Positions 17,881 through 26,799 of a DNA stretch of 64,000 nt are shown here, piece by piece (the stretch's first letter is position 1; every line of letters begins with the position of its first letter). The notes beneath the pieces were generated by a model. That model did not search any database, was not told the origin of the DNA, and saw only the letters and a program-made list of their open reading frames with translations. The stretch is taken from contig NZ_LFCT01000021.1 of assembly GCF_008692605.1 (NCBI RefSeq), positions 45,163 through 109,162 on the forward strand, read 5' to 3'. The position numbers and the translations under genes were made by a program. Source of the stretch: Sphingobium estronivorans. Its GTDB lineage: Bacteria; Pseudomonadota; Alphaproteobacteria; Sphingomonadales; Sphingomonadaceae.

Positions 17881-18282
17881 TCAGGGCTGGACCCAGACCT
17901 CGGCCACATCGATCGTCACCGTCGCCCGCTGCGCGTCCGGCGCGTCATAGGGATATTGGTCCATCCCCATATGATGGCGGGCGATGCTGTCGATGAAGAC
18001 CCGATCCGGGTCGTCGGCCAGCACCGCCCGCCCCCGGATTTCCAGATAGCGCATGGGGTTTTGCGGATCGATCAGGCAGAGCGAGACGCGATCGTCCTTC
18101 ACCAGATTCTTATATTTGCCGCGCGTTTTCAGGGTGCTGAAACGGACCTGCCCCTCTTCCAGAAGCGCCGAAACGGGATGCACGGAAAGCAGCCCGTTCG
18201 CCTTCGTCGTGGCGCAAAAGCAGGGCGTCCTGTTCTCGAACAGATCGAGATGCGACGCCGGGATTTCCTTCTCCAGACCCAT
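17881..18282 (-). CDS. PPOX class flavin- or F420-dependent protein
   Basis: A 133-residue split-barrel protein of the pyridoxamine 5'-phosphate oxidase-like superfamily (Rv1155-type pattern). Features: an N-terminal helix, FCATTKANGLLSVHPVSALLEEGQ, the core RFSTLKTRGKYKNLVKDDRVSL, and MRYLEIRGRAVLADD. Relatives bind FMN or F420 and may reduce or bind small ligands; no cofactor can be assigned here. Its start lies 15 bases after the DUF1214 gene stop, so the two are probably cotranscribed. Confidence 0.75.
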   Translation of the reverse strand: MGLEKEIPASHLDLFENRTPCFCATTKANGLLSVHPVSALLEEGQVRFSTLKTRGKYKNLVKDDRVSLCLIDPQNPMRYLEIRGRAVLADDPDRVFIDSIARHHMGMDQYPYDAPDAQRATVTIDVAEVWVQP

Positions 18283-18297
18283 GGACTGTTCCTTCGT

Positions 18298-19575
18298 TCA
18301 GCAGCTTCTTTCGCGCAACGCCACATGGCGCTGGCGGATGGCGATCGCGGCTCGACGCTCCTGCGGCGTCAGGCGGACGGTTTCGGCGGGCAGCAGCGCA
18401 TCCAGCGCGTCCGCCTTGATCCGGCGCATGGTCACGTGCGGATTGTCCTGCGTCCATATCCAGCGCCAGATCAAGAGTCCTGTCGTCCGGCCGCAAGTGT
18501 CCAGCCAATTGGCGATACCGGGGTCCCGATGCGCGACCACGATACGTGCCACGCCGTCATCGTCTATCCTGATCTGGCGGCAGTTCAGGCTGGTCTGGTG
18601 ATTGGCATAGTCCATGCTGACCATGGCGTTATTCTGTAACTGGAACGACCAATATTGCGCGTCCGGCGGTGTGAATTCCAGCAGCAGCATCTCGTCTGCG
18701 GACAGTTCATAGCCATTGTTGCCGTAGAGAATATCCTTGGCGCCGCCGACATAGGATTGCGCCTGATTGAAATGACCGGCTTTGCGCTGCCGATGATATT
18801 CCTCCATCCACGGCGTCCAGAACAGGGCATTGCTCTCGATCCACGCCGCCGCGTCGTCCAGCAGGCCGGCCATGCGGGCGGCGGTGACCGGGGTGGGAGG
18901 CAGGCCTTCATGCCCGATCTGCTCGATCGCGATGGAGGGCGGCGCTTCGCTTTCCCAGTCGAGGAAATAGCAGCGGATGACGAGTTGCCGTCCCTCCGGG
19001 TCGAGCGGCAGCCAGTTGCCGTCGCGCGGTTCGCCGCCCAGAATAATTTCGAAACGTCCATCGGGATCGACCGAAAATGCTTCGTCGAAACGCACCGTGG
19101 CATAGGTCCGGGCGTCGCCCTGCTGCATATAGCCCTGCGATATTTCGACCATCATGTCGAAACAGTTCCGGCGTTCCCCGAAGAGGCGATAGGTTTTCGA
19201 AGGGTCCAGCCGGGCGACGAGGTAACGATTGTCGGCATTGTCGCCGGAATGTTTCACGCCGTTCCCATTATGCACCCACATCGGCACTGCCGGATCGGCA
19301 TGATCGATCGCGGTGCGGATGCCGCCATTGACGACGCCCGCGAGATAGTGGAATGCGTCGACATAATCGAGTTCGCTCCAGTCGATATCCATCGCCAGCA
19401 TATGCTCGCCCGACCGCTTGATGGCGTCGCAGAAATCCGCCCAGGCCTGCCCGTTCTTCAGCCGGGCCGCGTTGGCGCCGTCGTCGCGCGGTTCCGCCCT
19501 GACAAAGCGTTTGCGTGACGATCCCCCCGCACTCGCGCCGCCGATCCGTTGTGGCGTGTCCTTGTCCGTCGTCAT
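18298..19575 (-). CDS. DUF1214 domain-containing protein
   Basis: Protein of 425 residues with the C-terminal DUF1214 domain: ADEMLLLEFTPPDAQYWSFQ, LQNNAMVSMDYAN and the later ARIVVAHRDPGIANWLDT. The first 25 residues are polar and low in order; no signal peptide is evident. The family function is not known. Its ATG overlaps the upstream sulfotransferase stop codon (ATGA), which implies coupled translation. Together with the sulfotransferase and a PPOX protein it forms a small conserved-looking operon, possibly acting on a common sulfated or activated compound (inference). Confidence 0.75.
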   Translation of the reverse strand: MTTDKDTPQRIGGASAGGSSRKRFVRAEPRDDGANAARLKNGQAWADFCDAIKRSGEHMLAMDIDWSELDYVDAFHYLAGVVNGGIRTAIDHADPAVPMWVHNGNGVKHSGDNADNRYLVARLDPSKTYRLFGERRNCFDMMVEISQGYMQQGDARTYATVRFDEAFSVDPDGRFEIILGGEPRDGNWLPLDPEGRQLVIRCYFLDWESEAPPSIAIEQIGHEGLPPTPVTAARMAGLLDDAAAWIESNALFWTPWMEEYHRQRKAGHFNQAQSYVGGAKDILYGNNGYELSADEMLLLEFTPPDAQYWSFQLQNNAMVSMDYANHQTSLNCRQIRIDDDGVARIVVAHRDPGIANWLDTCGRTTGLLIWRWIWTQDNPHVTMRRIKADALDALLPAETVRLTPQERRAAIAIRQRHVALRERSC

Positions 19576-20837
19576 GACTGTCCCTTGATCTCGTCGGGCA
19601 CGCCGTAACGCGCCTGATAGCGGGTGAAATAGGGCCGGTCGCGGGCCACGCGTTCGGGCGAGGGATCGTCGTAGCGATGGCTTCCATGCGATGCGCCCTG
19701 CTTGGACGCCAGATAATCCATGACCTTGCGGCGCTGCGCCGCATCGAAGCTCAGTCCCAGCCGTTCATAGACCAATTCCAGCGCAGCCAGTGGATCGTCG
19801 ACCAGTTGCGCGAACACTATGTCGGTTATCGCGTCTTCGCGGATCACGCCCTCGTCGCGCAACGCCATGACGCCCTCCAACTGTGCTGCCATGCCGGGCG
19901 CGAGCATGAGGTCCTCGAAGGCGGACGAATTGAACTGCTGGTCGCTTTTTGCCCAATAGAGCGTGCCCAGCAGGCTTGTTACCGAAGCCATGGTTTTCAA
20001 CGGATCGCGATGCGTCTGGATAAACCGAGCATCCGGATAGATTTTGAGAAGCTCCGGGATGTGCGTCATGTGGTTCGGCGCCTTGAGCAGCCAATGCGCC
20101 TTCGGATTCCGATATTGCAGGATCTTCAATATCGTGCGGTGATATTCATAGGCCGGTGTCCAGTCGTGGCTCATGATCCACTGGCTGTAACTGGGCGACT
20201 GGTAAAAGGCGTCGATCTGATCGGCGATGAAGCTGTGGCCCATGATCTGGCCGCATTCGATGGGAATATTACCGCCAATGTCATGCATCGCCTCATGCTC
20301 TGGAACGATGCGATTGATCTGGGTGAGCAGGCGATCCGCCTGCTCGATGCGCGGATCGCGGGCACAGGTCGCGGCTTGCGAGGGCGGGACGGGAAATACC
20401 GCCTCCCAGCCCAGCAGCACGCGGAACCGTTCATCCTGCGCCAGCAATTCATACAGGATGGTCGTTCCCGAACGCGCGGTGCCGATGATGAACAGCGGCC
20501 GGTCGATGACGACATCGTGGATGTCGGGATTACGCTTCAGCAGGTCGGTGATCTTCAGCCTGTTCTGGAGCCAGTTGAGAATTTCCGTCCGCGCCGCCAT
20601 CCGGCCCATCAGGTGAAGGTCCGCCTCCGTTTCCAGGCCGTGCAGCAGGACGCTGAACGGTTCCCGCCAGGCGTCGCCGCCAAAATCATCGAGGCCGGTG
20701 TTGCGCCGCGCCCAGTCAAGCAAGGAGTCCGCATCGAGCGGCACCAGCGCCGGAAGGTCCAGGCAATCCGCCTCCGCATTGACACGGGCGACCCACTCAG
20801 GCCGCCTCGGCGCGCGCCAACCGGTTGTATCCGCCAA
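19572..20837 (-). CDS. Sulfotransferase family protein
   Basis: A 421-residue protein with the P-loop-like 5' phosphosulfate motif FIIGTARSGTTILYELL (about residues 115-131) and the 3' phosphate motif FIQTHRDPLKTMASV near residue 270, as in PAPS-dependent sulfotransferases. LLKAPNHMTHIPELLKIYPD between them is also a family hallmark. Cytosolic, no membrane segment. It heads a minus-strand operon whose next gene overlaps by four bases. The acceptor is unknown; in this neighbourhood an alcohol of a terpenoid or steroid is a guess only. Transfer activity has rarely been shown for this bacterial branch. Confidence 0.8.
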   Translation of the reverse strand: MADTTGWRAPRRPEWVARVNAEADCLDLPALVPLDADSLLDWARRNTGLDDFGGDAWREPFSVLLHGLETEADLHLMGRMAARTEILNWLQNRLKITDLLKRNPDIHDVVIDRPLFIIGTARSGTTILYELLAQDERFRVLLGWEAVFPVPPSQAATCARDPRIEQADRLLTQINRIVPEHEAMHDIGGNIPIECGQIMGHSFIADQIDAFYQSPSYSQWIMSHDWTPAYEYHRTILKILQYRNPKAHWLLKAPNHMTHIPELLKIYPDARFIQTHRDPLKTMASVTSLLGTLYWAKSDQQFNSSAFEDLMLAPGMAAQLEGVMALRDEGVIREDAITDIVFAQLVDDPLAALELVYERLGLSFDAAQRRKVMDYLASKQGASHGSHRYDDPSPERVARDRPYFTRYQARYGVPDEIKGQS

Positions 20838-20961
20838 TCACCCCTCCTGCTCCCACCACCATGCCCACATCCTCAATAGGGTACCGATGGTATTCATAGG
20901 GATGAATGAAGTCGCGATCCTCATTTGTCAACGCTCTGTCGGCGGATCCGGGCGAAGGTCG

Positions 20962-21014
20962 AGGCGCCGCGCGGGCTTTACCAAGGTCCGATGAGTCAAA
21001 CTCATCGGACCTTG
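20962..21014. repeat. Dispersed stem-loop element, copy A
   Basis: Bases 20962-20985 are identical to 48353-48376 apart from the variable stem base at the end. The stem follows: 20982-20996 pairs with 21000-21014 around the loop CAA. Compared with copy B, two stem positions differ and both partners changed together. Copy A lies between the TetR gene stop and the sulfotransferase start. Confidence 0.65.
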
Positions 21015-21080
21015 CTATTAATCGCCAAGCCTCCAAGAAGAAGGGGTACGGCCGTTGTCCATGTCGTGTGGGCAATCGGC

Positions 21081-21785
21081 TTAGCCGAGTTCTGCCTGTA
21101 GTTCCCGCAAGGTCTCCTTCATATCCTTGGGAATTTTCGGCAGGTATCCAGCAATACAGGACAGCACGGAAATTTTCAGAAAGAGAGCGAAATTCTCTTC
21201 GGACAGCCGGCCGGAAAAAACATCATTGATGACCGCATATTGCGTGTTGGAGATCTGGGTGCAGATCAGTTCTTTCAACTGCTGGCTCGGCCGCATCCGC
21301 GTTGCGGCCAGCGCATTGTCCAGAAAGGGGAAGACGTGCGACAGCGCCATCTGCTTCAGAACGTCATAAATCGCCTGATCGACATTGGGCGAAAAGAATA
21401 TGGGCGACAACGCCTTCGAATAGCTCCGCGATTTTTCGATGACGTCGCACAGGCGATCAAGCCGCTCAACGACATCGGCGACCGTCGCAGGATCGTTCTT
21501 GCTCGAATCCAGTTCGAGGGATTGGTGGAAGAATTCCTTGATCGCGACACTGATCATCGCCTCGCGATTATCGAAATAGAGATATAATGTACGCAGAGCG
21601 ACGCCGGCCCTCTTGCTGACGCTCCTGATCGTGGCGCTGTTAGGACCGCCCTCCTCAATGATCGCCAATGCAGCCGCGATAATGCGAGACCGGCGTTCGG
21701 TCATCGAGCGGCTATTATAGGTGCGGCGTTTGCCGAGCGAGGCCGCCGGATCGACGGGGGCGGGGTTGTTTTTCGTTCTTGGCAT
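21081..21785 (-). CDS. TetR-family transcriptional regulator
   Basis: TetR-type DNA-binding regulator of 234 residues. A basic N-terminal arm with MTERRSRIIAAALAIIEEGG leads into the helix-turn-helix ATIRSVSKRAGVALRTLYLYFDNREAM (about residues 50-75), followed by a helical ligand domain. ATG 21785 is used; ATG 21704 inside (MTERR) would give a shorter protein that still holds the whole DNA-binding domain. It is divergent from the SDR at 21944. A palindrome-like site at 21888-21901 lies between them and recurs before BVMO 2 and the PQQ dehydrogenase, making this TetR a good candidate regulator of all three. Confidence 0.85.
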   Translation of the reverse strand: MPRTKNNPAPVDPAASLGKRRTYNSRSMTERRSRIIAAALAIIEEGGPNSATIRSVSKRAGVALRTLYLYFDNREAMISVAIKEFFHQSLELDSSKNDPATVADVVERLDRLCDVIEKSRSYSKALSPIFFSPNVDQAIYDVLKQMALSHVFPFLDNALAATRMRPSQQLKELICTQISNTQYAVINDVFSGRLSEENFALFLKISVLSCIAGYLPKIPKDMKETLRELQAELG

Positions 21786-21887
21786 GCGCCTCTCATGGAT
21801 CCATCATTATACTGGCAGCACGGCTGGTCATGGCTCGTACAGCACCATGCACGGTCTATAGCAACATTGCCTGCCTTTGAACAATAA

Positions 21888-21901
21888 TATACCATGATCT
21901 A
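21888..21901. promoter_or_regulatory. Candidate operator, TATATCATGATATA type
   Basis: TATACCATGATCTA matches the perfect palindrome at 24198-24211 in 12 of 14 positions. It sits in the 158-base divergent region between the TetR gene and the SDR, 43 bases before the SDR start, where an autoregulatory operator is expected. Confidence 0.5.
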
Positions 21902-21943
21902 CATATTGCACATAATCATCCATTGAAAACGGGAGGGGGGATC

Positions 21944-22813
21944 ATGGTGAAACCAGCGATCGAGAGACGGCTTGCGCTGGTCACGGGCGGATGCGGCGGC
22001 ATCGGCATTGCGTGCGCGCGTCAGTTCGGGCAGTCGCACGATCTGCTGTTGGTCGATATTTCGCGAGAGCGGCTAGCGACGGTTTCCGCGCAATTGGGCG
22101 AGGAAGGCTATGGGATCGCCGGCACGCTGGCGGGCGACCTCGCCGCGTCCGAAACCCAGGCGGCGATCGCCGGGCTTCTTGCGGACCATGGACCGCTCGG
22201 CGTCGTCGTCCATGCCGCGGGCATCGCCCATGGCGTGTCCGACTGGCAGACGGTGATTCGCACCAATGCGCTTGGCACGATGCGCTTGCTGGAAACCGTC
22301 GAACCCTTTCTGGTCCATGGCACCGTGGGCCTGTTGATCGCATCGGTGGCGGGACATCTCGCACCCGCGAACCGGGAGGGTGATGCTCTGCTCGATGCCC
22401 CCTGGGCCCCGGATCTGATGGATCGGATCGAACCGATACTGACCGAGATGGCGAATGACAAGGCGGGGCATTGGGTCGGCTATTCCGATCTTTCGGGGCC
22501 CGCCTATGGCCTGTCGAAGCGCGCGACCATCCGCGCCGCGGCCTTGCGGTCGGCGGCTTGGGCGGAACGCGGCGCGCGCATCCTTTCGATCTCGCCCGGC
22601 ATCATTTATACGCCAATGGCGCGCCGCGACATGAAGGATGGCAAGGCGGCGGCAGCCGTGCTGGCGCAGACGCCACTGCGCCGTTGGGGGACGCCGATGG
22701 ACATCGCCCGCACGGCGGCCTTTCTGGCGTCGGAGGATGCCTCCTTCATAACCGGGACCGACATTCGGGTCGACGGCGGCATGATCCCCGTCCGCCTCGG
22801 CGCAGCCTGCTGA
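21944..22813 (+). CDS. SDR family oxidoreductase
   Basis: Short-chain dehydrogenase of 289 residues. TGGCGGIG is the nucleotide loop (about 14-21); the NNAG strand is VVHAAGIAHG; IASVAGHLAP supplies the Ser; YGLSK supplies YxxxK; FITGTDIRVDGGMIP closes the fold. An insert of some 35 residues between Ser and Tyr (through PWAPDLMDRIEPIL) is longer than usual. ATG 21944 follows GGAGGGG; the in-frame TTG at 21923 lacks such a site. It is the first gene of a plus-strand row with the medium-chain reductase, BVMO 2 and another SDR, divergent from a TetR gene. Confidence 0.85.
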   Translation: MVKPAIERRLALVTGGCGGIGIACARQFGQSHDLLLVDISRERLATVSAQLGEEGYGIAGTLAGDLAASETQAAIAGLLADHGPLGVVVHAAGIAHGVSDWQTVIRTNALGTMRLLETVEPFLVHGTVGLLIASVAGHLAPANREGDALLDAPWAPDLMDRIEPILTEMANDKAGHWVGYSDLSGPAYGLSKRATIRAAALRSAAWAERGARILSISPGIIYTPMARRDMKDGKAAAAVLAQTPLRRWGTPMDIARTAAFLASEDASFITGTDIRVDGGMIPVRLGAAC

Positions 22814-22910
22814 TAGGTTGGACGTTCAACAATAATGAATCGCGTTGCAATGTTAAAGGACGGGTGACAAGAATGCCGCCCGATGCAGATGAGGAAGGAT
22901 TCTTGCCAAG

Positions 22911-23912
22911 ATGAGAGTAGTTCGCCTCCCCGAGCCGGGCATTGAAAAGCTGAGCCTGACCCAGGAACCGGATTTGACGCAGCCCGCACCGGGCGAAATT
23001 CTGGTCCGCATCGGCGCAAGTTCGCTGAACTTCCACGATCTCGCCGTGGTCGCGGGACACATTCCGGTCGCCGCCAATATCGTGCCGCTTTCGGACGGGG
23101 CGGGAACCATAGTGGCGGTCGGCGAAGGCGTCAGCGAATTCAAGGCCGGCGATCGCGTGGTATCGACATTCTTTCCCGGCTGGTCCGACGGCCCTGTCCC
23201 CCGGACGATGCCCAAGACCATTCCGGGCGACAATGGTGACGGTTTCGCGCGCGACCTCGTCTCCGCTCCGGCGCATGGCTTCACGCTGGCGCCGCAGGGC
23301 TATAGCGACGTTGAAGCCGCGACCATCACCTGCGCGGGCGTCACCGCATGGCGCTGTCTGGTTCCGGCGGGGCAGATCAAGGCTGGCGACACCGTGCTGG
23401 TGATGGGCAGCGGCGGCGTATCCATCTATGCGTTGCAGATCGCCAAGGCCATGGGCGCGCGGGTGATCGCGACCTCCTCTTCCGATGAGAAGCTGGCGCG
23501 CATGGTGGAACTCGGCGCCGATGAGATCATCAATTATCGCGAAGAACCGAAATGGGGATCGCGGGCCAAGGCGCTGTCCGGCGGTGGCGTCGACATTGTA
23601 GTCGAGGTCGGCGGCGCCGCGACGATGGCGCAGTCGATCGAGGCGACGCGAAATGGCGGAACCATCTCCCTGATCGGGGTTCTGGCAGGCGTGCAGGGGC
23701 CGGTTCCGACAGCGCGCATCTTCACCAAGCAGGTGAACATCGCGGGCATTTCGGTGGGCAGCCGTCAGCATCAGCGCGATCTGGTGCGCGCGCTGGAGAC
23801 CACGGGAATACGGCCGATCATCGGCAATCGCTTCCCGCTCGAAGCCTTGCAGGAGGCGTTTGCAATGCAGGCTGCGGGCGGTCATTTCGGCAAGATCGGC
23901 ATCGAATTCTAG
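22911..23912 (+). CDS. Zinc-independent medium-chain dehydrogenase/reductase (quinone reductase-like)
   Basis: NAD(P)H-dependent oxidoreductase of the MDR superfamily, 333 residues. The GroES-like N-terminal domain has SSLNFHDLAVVAG where zinc alcohol dehydrogenases carry a catalytic Cys, and the structural-zinc cysteines are absent, so it should be a zinc-free quinone/enone reductase-type member. The Rossmann domain has VLVMGSGGVSIYALQIAKAMGARVIATSSSDEK near residues 161-193. GAGGAAGGA lies upstream of ATG 22911 with slightly long spacing. Likely reduces or oxidises an unsaturated ketone or alcohol in the same pathway as BVMO 2 (inferred from order). Confidence 0.85.
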   Translation: MRVVRLPEPGIEKLSLTQEPDLTQPAPGEILVRIGASSLNFHDLAVVAGHIPVAANIVPLSDGAGTIVAVGEGVSEFKAGDRVVSTFFPGWSDGPVPRTMPKTIPGDNGDGFARDLVSAPAHGFTLAPQGYSDVEAATITCAGVTAWRCLVPAGQIKAGDTVLVMGSGGVSIYALQIAKAMGARVIATSSSDEKLARMVELGADEIINYREEPKWGSRAKALSGGGVDIVVEVGGAATMAQSIEATRNGGTISLIGVLAGVQGPVPTARIFTKQVNIAGISVGSRQHQRDLVRALETTGIRPIIGNRFPLEALQEAFAMQAAGGHFGKIGIEF

Positions 23913-23964
23913 GGCGTCTTGCGAGCGGGCAGATGATGCCATCTGCCTGGAAGAATATTGTAAA

Positions 23965-24006
23965 ATCCCGTTGAAGAAGGAGGCTTGCCTCCGTCTTCAA
24001 CGGGAT
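23965..24006. terminator. 20-bp near-perfect hairpin after the MDR gene
   Basis: Arms 23965-23984 and 23987-24006 pair along 20 positions with a single mismatch and a two-base loop TT. It lies 53 bases after the MDR stop. On the plus strand no U-tract follows; on the minus strand TTTTA follows directly. It may end or stabilise the upstream transcript. Confidence 0.45.
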
Positions 24007-24197
24007 GTCGTCCGCCTTGTACCTGGCCCCTCGGCAACTCTGCCAAAGAAGGCGGCACAGCCCGACCAGCGCCGGACGCGGGACCGGCGATTCCCATCCC
24101 ATGTGAACGGGCGATCATGCGCCTGCCCCCCCAACGCCATCGCGGCCAACCGGCGCGTTATGGGGCGTTCTCGTCGCCATTGACCGTTCCAAGAAAT

Positions 24198-24211
24198 TAT
24201 ATCATGATATA
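24198..24211. promoter_or_regulatory. Perfect palindrome TATATCATGATATA, candidate operator
   Basis: A perfect 14-base inverted repeat 52 bases before the BVMO 2 start. Near copies at 21888-21901 and 4308-4321 (12 of 14 each) suggest a shared regulator, most simply the TetR encoded at 21081-21785. Confidence 0.55.
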
Positions 24212-24263
24212 CTTGTTTACGCCCCCAGACAGCGATAACCGGTGGCGCGCGAAGGAGGATGGG

Positions 24264-25901
24264 ATGCCCGAAAACAGCCGAGACAGCGAAATTCTTGACG
24301 TTCTGGTGTTGGGTTGCGGATTCGGTGGTCTGCACGGCCTTTATCGGCTTCGCGAGGACGGGCACCGCGTCATCGCGCTGGAGGCCGCTCCCGAAGTCGG
24401 CGGCACATGGTATTGGAACCGCTACCCCGGGGCGCGCTGCGACGTCGAAAGCCTGGCCTATTGCTACACATTTTCGCCGGTCATCGATGCGGAATGGCGT
24501 TGGAGCGAACGCTATGCGGCGCGGAACGAAATCGTTTCCTATCTGAAATGGGTGGCGGATCGTCTCGACCTGCGCAAGGATATCCGGTTCAATTCGCGGC
24601 TGACCAAGGCGCATTTCGACACGAATGCCGCGCTCTGGCATTTCGAAACCGAAGGCGGCGAAACATATCGCGCGCGCCATTTCCTAGCTGCCGCAGGCCC
24701 CCTCTCCGCCCCCATCATGCCCGACATTCCGGGACTCGACAATTTCAGGGGCGAGGTCATTCACACGGCGCGATGGCCCGAAACCTATCCCGATTTCGCC
24801 GGCAAGCGCGTCGGCATCATCGGCACGGGATCGTCGGGCACGCAGGTCATCCCCATTGTCGCGCAGCAATGCGAAAAACTGACGGTTTTCATGCGGACGC
24901 CCAATTTCTATTCACCGGCGCATAACCGCCCGCTGACGGCGGCGGATCATGCATGGTGGGAGGAAAATCGCGAAAAAACGCGCGATCGCCTGCAAAAGGG
25001 CCAGCGCTGGGGCGGCGGCGACCTGATGCTGGACGATGAGATCAACGATGCCATGTACAAAAAGGCATCGGAATTCTCCGCCGAACAGCGCCGCCAGATC
25101 TACGAGGCGCGTCACGCCAATGGCGGCGGGGTCGTGGGATGGGCTTTTGCCGATGCCATGATCGACAAGGAGGTGAATGAAGAGGCGGGTAATTTCCTCC
25201 GTGAAAAGGTCCGAGCCGTTGTCGACGATCCCGCCGCCAAGGACAAGCTGACGCCGCGCGGTTTTGCCTATGGCACCAAGCGGGTAACGGTGGGGACGGC
25301 CTTCCCCGAAACCTTCAATCGCCCGAATGTCGAACTGATCGACGTCAAATCGGACCCCATCCAATCCTTCACGGAAAGGGGCGCCATGGTCGGCGGGCGC
25401 GAGATCCCGCTCGATTTCCTCATCGCGGCGTCCGGCTTCGATGCGCTGACGGGCGCCCTGACCGCCATCGATGTGCGCGGCGATGCCGGCCAGTCATTGA
25501 AGGAGATTTGGGCCGACGGACCGCAAACCTATCTGGGCATCAGCGTCCGGGGATTTCCCAACATGTATATGATCGGGGGACCCGGCAGCCCGTCGGTCTT
25601 CACCAATGTGGTCATGACCAACGAGATGCAGGTCGAATGGATCTCGGACCTGATCGGATATTGCGAGGCACATGGTCATGCCCGCTGCGAAGCGGATGCC
25701 GATGCGCAGGCGGGCTGGACCGAAAAGGTGAACGGACTGGTCAAGGGGAATTTGTGGGAGTCCGCCGAAAGCTGGTATGTCGGCGCCAATGTGCCGGGCA
25801 AACCGCGCGTCATCCTGGCCTATGTCGGCGGCTATGCGGCCTATAAGGCCGAATGCGACGCGATCTGCGACGCGGGCTATCCGGGCTTCCGTTTTTCCTG
25901 A
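24264..25901 (+). CDS. Flavin-containing Baeyer-Villiger monooxygenase 2
   Basis: FAD- and NADPH-dependent ketone monooxygenase of 545 residues. FAD motif GCGFGG at 17-22, GGTWYWNRYPGARCD at 46-60, BVMO fingerprint FRGEVIHTARWP at 161-172, NADPH motif GTGSSG, and SGFDALTGA late in the chain. ATG 24264 follows GAAGGAGGATGGG. It follows a palindromic candidate operator and precedes an SDR by 43 bases. With the upstream SDR and MDR it could form an alcohol to ketone to ester or lactone route; an esterase is encoded at 37119. It is clearly a different paralogue from BVMO 1 and 3. Confidence 0.87.
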   Translation: MPENSRDSEILDVLVLGCGFGGLHGLYRLREDGHRVIALEAAPEVGGTWYWNRYPGARCDVESLAYCYTFSPVIDAEWRWSERYAARNEIVSYLKWVADRLDLRKDIRFNSRLTKAHFDTNAALWHFETEGGETYRARHFLAAAGPLSAPIMPDIPGLDNFRGEVIHTARWPETYPDFAGKRVGIIGTGSSGTQVIPIVAQQCEKLTVFMRTPNFYSPAHNRPLTAADHAWWEENREKTRDRLQKGQRWGGGDLMLDDEINDAMYKKASEFSAEQRRQIYEARHANGGGVVGWAFADAMIDKEVNEEAGNFLREKVRAVVDDPAAKDKLTPRGFAYGTKRVTVGTAFPETFNRPNVELIDVKSDPIQSFTERGAMVGGREIPLDFLIAASGFDALTGALTAIDVRGDAGQSLKEIWADGPQTYLGISVRGFPNMYMIGGPGSPSVFTNVVMTNEMQVEWISDLIGYCEAHGHARCEADADAQAGWTEKVNGLVKGNLWESAESWYVGANVPGKPRVILAYVGGYAAYKAECDAICDAGYPGFRFS

Positions 25902-25944
25902 CCGGGCCGTCACGATGGCGATGCAGGAACAGGAAGCGGATACG

Positions 25945-26775
25945 ATGGCGACCCTGACGGGCAACGGCGTTCATGGGCGGCTCGCCGGGCGGATGGCCCT
26001 TATCACGGGCGGGCTGCGCGGCATCGGCCTGGCCTGCGCCAAGCGGTTCGCCGCCGAGGGCGCGACCCTGCTTCTGTCCGACCTCGACCCGCTGGATGCC
26101 CCGGCAGTGCGCGCGGCGCTGGCCGAGTTGGACGGCGCGGCCGACTATATCCGGGCCGACGTGACGTCGGAACAGGACTGGCTTTCGATACGGGCCGCGC
26201 TGGACGAAGGCAGCGGCAAGCTCCACATCCTCGTCAACAATGCGGGCATCGACCAGACCGGGGCCATCGATTCCATTTCCCTCGACCTTTGGCATCATGT
26301 CATGGACATCAATGCGACCGGCCCTTTTCTGGCCGCCCGGACACTCCTCCCCCAACTGGCGCGGGGCGGAGCGGATGTCCGTGGCGGCGCGTCGGTGATC
26401 AACATCAGTTCCATCATGGGAATCGTCGGTCATGCGGAGGCATCCGCCTATAATGCCAGCAAGGGCGCCTTGCGCCTCTTCACCAAGGGCATCGCCATGG
26501 AATGGGCGCAGGCCGGGATGGCGATCCGGGCCAATTCCATTCATCCCGGCTGCATATTCACCGCCCTGCTGGAGTCAGGCTTCCAGAACTGGGTGGAAAG
26601 GGGATATGCGGCCAGCGTGGACGATCTGGTCGAGGCCATGGCCGCCAAAACGCCGATGGGCCGATTGGGCCGGCCCGAGGATGTGGCGGCAGCCGCCGCC
26701 TTTCTCGCCAGCGACGACAGCGCCTATATGACCGGAACCGAACTCGTCATCGACGGCGGATGGACGGCGCAATAG
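25945..26775 (+). CDS. Classical SDR family oxidoreductase
   Basis: Short-chain dehydrogenase of 276 residues with TGGLRGIG as nucleotide loop, NNAGIDQTG, ISSIMGIVGH with the catalytic Ser, YNASK as YxxxK, and YMTGTELVIDGGWTA at the end. Pattern resembles the hydroxysteroid/cyclohexanol dehydrogenase-type SDRs, but specificity is not readable. ATG 25945 has AGGAAG at acceptable distance; ATG 25915 and 25921 are alternatives with no better site. Last gene of the plus-strand row from 21944; converges with the crotonase gene, leaving 24 bases. Confidence 0.85.
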   Translation: MATLTGNGVHGRLAGRMALITGGLRGIGLACAKRFAAEGATLLLSDLDPLDAPAVRAALAELDGAADYIRADVTSEQDWLSIRAALDEGSGKLHILVNNAGIDQTGAIDSISLDLWHHVMDINATGPFLAARTLLPQLARGGADVRGGASVINISSIMGIVGHAEASAYNASKGALRLFTKGIAMEWAQAGMAIRANSIHPGCIFTALLESGFQNWVERGYAASVDDLVEAMAAKTPMGRLGRPEDVAAAAAFLASDDSAYMTGTELVIDGGWTAQ

Positions 26776-26799
26776 CGCCATCCAGCCAATTCCATTGCA

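Larger units (their letters stand above)
23913..24263. other. Intergenic region with a long hairpin and a palindrome
   Basis: No gene recognised between the MDR gene and BVMO 2. It holds the hairpin 23965-24006 and the palindrome 24198-24211, listed separately. The frame of BVMO 2 is open through most of it, but GAAGGAGG just before 24264 fixes the start there. Confidence 0.5.
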
